A stretch of DNA of 32,862 nucleotides from Actinomadura fibrosa (GTDB taxonomy: Bacteria > Actinomycetota > Actinomycetes > Streptosporangiales > Streptosporangiaceae): positions 1 through 32,862 of the forward strand of contig NZ_CAACUY010000088.1 of NCBI RefSeq assembly GCF_900659615.1, written 5' to 3'. The translations under genes were made by a program, and so were the position numbers. Positions 31,462-32,862 of this stretch are shown one piece after another. The notes under the pieces are model-generated. The model was not told where the DNA came from. It worked only from the letters and a program-made list of their open reading frames with translations, and ran no database searches. Numbering within the stretch: the stretch's first letter is position 1; every line of letters begins with the position of its first letter.

Positions 31462-31647
31462 TCAGGTGTCCGTGGCCACGACGGCGTGTTTGCGGGCCGC
31501 GGCGTGCCGGGGCGCCCGCACCGGGCGGTCGGTCGCGCCCGCGCGGCACGTGCACAGTCCCCGCAGCACGATGAGCCGCGCGCGGTCGGCGGTGTAGTCC
31601 GTCCGGTCCAGGGCCGGGCGGACGCGGTCACAGGTCAAGCAGAGCAT
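31462..31647 (-). CDS. small Cys-pair (zinc-ribbon-like) protein
   Basis: A 61-residue protein starting MLCLTCDRVRPALDRTDYTA, with a second cysteine pair in LRGLCTCRAG and a basic Ala/Arg/His tail. CxxC plus CxC about 25 residues apart could bind one zinc ion, like small rubredoxin-type knuckles. ATG 31647 has GGGAGGAA six bases upstream, the best argument that it is a real gene; larger in-frame starts upstream give low-quality sequence. The function is unknown. It precedes the coiled-coil gene by 75 bases on the same strand. Confidence 0.55.
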   Translation of the reverse strand: MLCLTCDRVRPALDRTDYTADRARLIVLRGLCTCRAGATDRPVRAPRHAAARKHAVVATDT

Positions 31648-31794
31648 GGTCGTTCCTCCCCTGGTGCCGGGACCACCGATGTCGGTCGGCCCGCCCCGCC
31701 GCCCCACGCGCATTCCCCCCGGATGCGCGCGGAGCGGCGGGGTCCACAGGATGGCCCCTCGGCTCCCGGCGATGGACGTACGGTAAGCGCCCCC

Positions 31795-31812
31795 ACGTTG
31801 CATGCACGTTGC
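31795..31812. promoter_or_regulatory. direct repeat ACGTTGC x2 in divergent intergenic region
   Basis: ACGTTGC occurs at 31795-31801 and 31806-31812, 11 bases apart (one helical turn), followed by GCGATCGCTCGATC. It lies about 120 bases before the GAF regulator, in the divergent 286-base region 31648-31933. This spacing suits a protein binding one DNA face. No other element in the region is clear. Confidence 0.3.
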
Positions 31813-31933
31813 GATCGCTCGATCACGCAGTGTGCGGGACGGGTGGTCGGCGGGTTCCCGGGAACCGGTTGCGCCGCCCCCCGCGGTGGGCCGATCCTCG
31901 AACGGGCCGACTTCTCTTCCGGGGAAAGGGCTG

Positions 31934-32862
31934 ATGGTCGTGCAGGATCAGGCCGCGCCGGTGCCGCACGCGTGCCGCGAGCCCTTGGATCTGGCCCGCG
32001 GGATCGCCCGCGCGCACGAGGCCGCGCACTCGGCGCCGGGCACCGGTCCCGGCGAGCGTCCGGGGCAGGGCGCCGGCGACGGCGTGCCCGCCGCGCGGGC
32101 CCCGATCGCCGAGTCGTGGCGGCGGTCCCGCGAGGCCGGCGTGGACACCGAGGTCCGGGCCGCGCCGCTGGTCTTCGACCGCGCCTCCCTCGCCGACGCC
32201 CGCGGCGCCCATCCGCTCGACCCGCACCTCCCGATGCTCCGCGACCTGCTCAGCAAGGTCGCCGACGAGGACGACCACCTGATGGTGATCACCGACGAGG
32301 CGGGGCACGCGCTGTGGACGCACGGCCCGCCGGCCGCCCGCCGGGAGGCCGAGTCGATCGGGCTGACGGAGGGCTTCTGCTGGTCCGAGGGGTCGGTCGG
32401 CACCAACGGGATCGGCACCGCGCTCGCCACCGGCCGTCCCGAGTACGTCTACGCCGCCGAGCACGTCGCGCGCATCCTGCACCGGTGGTCGTGCGCGGGC
32501 GCCCCGATCACCGACCCCGACTCCGGACGGGTGATCGGCTGCGTCGACGTCAGCGCCACCGTGGACGCGCTGCATCCGGCGACGGTCGCGCTGGTCGCCG
32601 CCGTCGCGCGGCTCGCCGAGTCCCGCCTGGAGAACGAGATGCACCTGCGGGACGAGCGGCTCCGCGAGCGGTTCCTGCCGCACCTGCGCGCCCTCCACGG
32701 CGAGGGGCTGCTGCTGACCGCCACCGGCCGCGTCCTCGCCGCCGGTCCCGCCGCATGGCGCGGCCGCCGCCTCGCCGCCCCGGCGCCCGGCCGCGCCGTC
32801 ACGCTGCCCGACGGGACCGCCGCGATCGCCGAACCCCTCGGCGAGGTGTTCCTCCTCCGCCT
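31934..32862 (+). CDS. AcoR-like GAF-domain transcriptional regulator (C-terminus beyond window)
   Basis: 309 complete codons are visible, still open at the right edge. The N-terminal part contains APIAESWRRSREAGVD, the lead-in motif of AcoR-type regulators. A GAF domain follows (about 90-235): LMVITDEAGHALWTHGP, GFCWSEGSVGTNGIGTALAT and GAPITDPDSGRVIGCVDVSA. In AcoR itself this precedes a sigma-54 AAA+ domain; actinobacterial versions mostly lack that domain and end in a short helix-turn-helix. The visible sequence after the GAF domain shows no Walker motif and supports the short form. The ligand is unknown. ATG 31934 is preceded by GGGGAAAGGG at about three bases. Confidence 0.85.
   Translation, partial: MVVQDQAAPVPHACREPLDLARGIARAHEAAHSAPGTGPGERPGQGAGDGVPAARAPIAESWRRSREAGVDTEVRAAPLVFDRASLADARGAHPLDPHLPMLRDLLSKVADEDDHLMVITDEAGHALWTHGPPAARREAESIGLTEGFCWSEGSVGTNGIGTALATGRPEYVYAAEHVARILHRWSCAGAPITDPDSGRVIGCVDVSATVDALHPATVALVAAVARLAESRLENEMHLRDERLRERFLPHLRALHGEGLLLTATGRVLAAGPAAWRGRRLAAPAPGRAVTLPDGTAAIAEPLGEVFLLR

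Noticed and set aside
1..32862. tRNA, rRNA, CRISPR arrays, complete insertion sequences and phage genes
   Set aside because: No cloverleaf, spaced-repeat array, transposase or phage structural motif was recognised on reading both strands. A tRNAscan or IS search could still find a diverged one.

Overview
The window is very GC-rich actinobacterial chromosome with strong G/C bias at codon third positions. It carries families typical of filamentous actinomycetes: an AfsR/SARP-type regulator, a DUF5753/DUF397 pair, Tat-exported phosphocholine phospholipase C, an orphan MCE protein, an SCP2-type thiolase and an AcoR-like GAF regulator. The mixture looks like a Thermomonosporaceae or Streptosporangiales member (Actinomadura-like). 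That assignment rests on gene content only. No rRNA, tRNA, CRISPR array or complete insertion sequence was seen.

Layout. 1-6198: a large SARP/NB-ARC/TPR regulator (running off the left edge), a divergent limonene-epoxide-hydrolase-like enzyme, a membrane Ser/Thr kinase with a cysteine-containing outer domain, and, converging on a shared terminator, a Lys-rich protein with a papain-like Cys-His-Asp signature. 6441-8309: a decayed accessory patch holding a DUF574 methyltransferase remnant, an intact pRiA4b ORF-3-like gene, a broken DUF6398-like gene and a broken unknown gene. 8365-10408: two overlapping small hypothetical genes opposite a Scr1-type XRE/DUF5753 regulator and its DUF397 partner. 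10405-13234: a minus-strand run of MazG-like pyrophosphohydrolase, PD-(D/E)XK nuclease fused to a DUF2075 helicase, and a Nudix hydrolase. 13330-17177: a NIPSNAP protein and a membrane-anchored nSTAND1 NTPase with 14 WD40 repeats. 17412-20577: two exported lipid-cleaving enzymes (phospholipase C and a GDSL esterase), each followed by a strong hairpin. 20758-22141: TetR regulator overlapping an amidohydrolase. 22180-24021: a YbhN-like membrane protein and a TIGR03086 metal-binding protein. 24208-26314: a CqsA-like PLP enzyme convergent with a DUF2236 oxygenase. 26511-31647: orphan MCE protein, thiolase, threonine aldolase/SDR pair, a coiled-coil protein and a small Cys-pair protein. 31934-end: the start of a GAF regulator.

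Main points. (1) The gene at 24208-25374 matches Vibrio CqsA, the alpha-hydroxyketone autoinducer (CAI-1) synthase, in length and in several diagnostic motifs, which is unexpected in an actinomycete. (2) The MazG / PD-(D/E)XK-DUF2075 / Nudix run beside an nSTAND-WD40 protein has the parts expected of a nucleotide-targeting conflict or stress system. A near-symmetrical hairpin overlaps the ribosome binding region of the nuclease-helicase. (3) The gene at 5440-6198 encodes a possible effector-like cysteine peptidase or transglutaminase-fold enzyme. All functions are inferred from sequence patterns read by eye.
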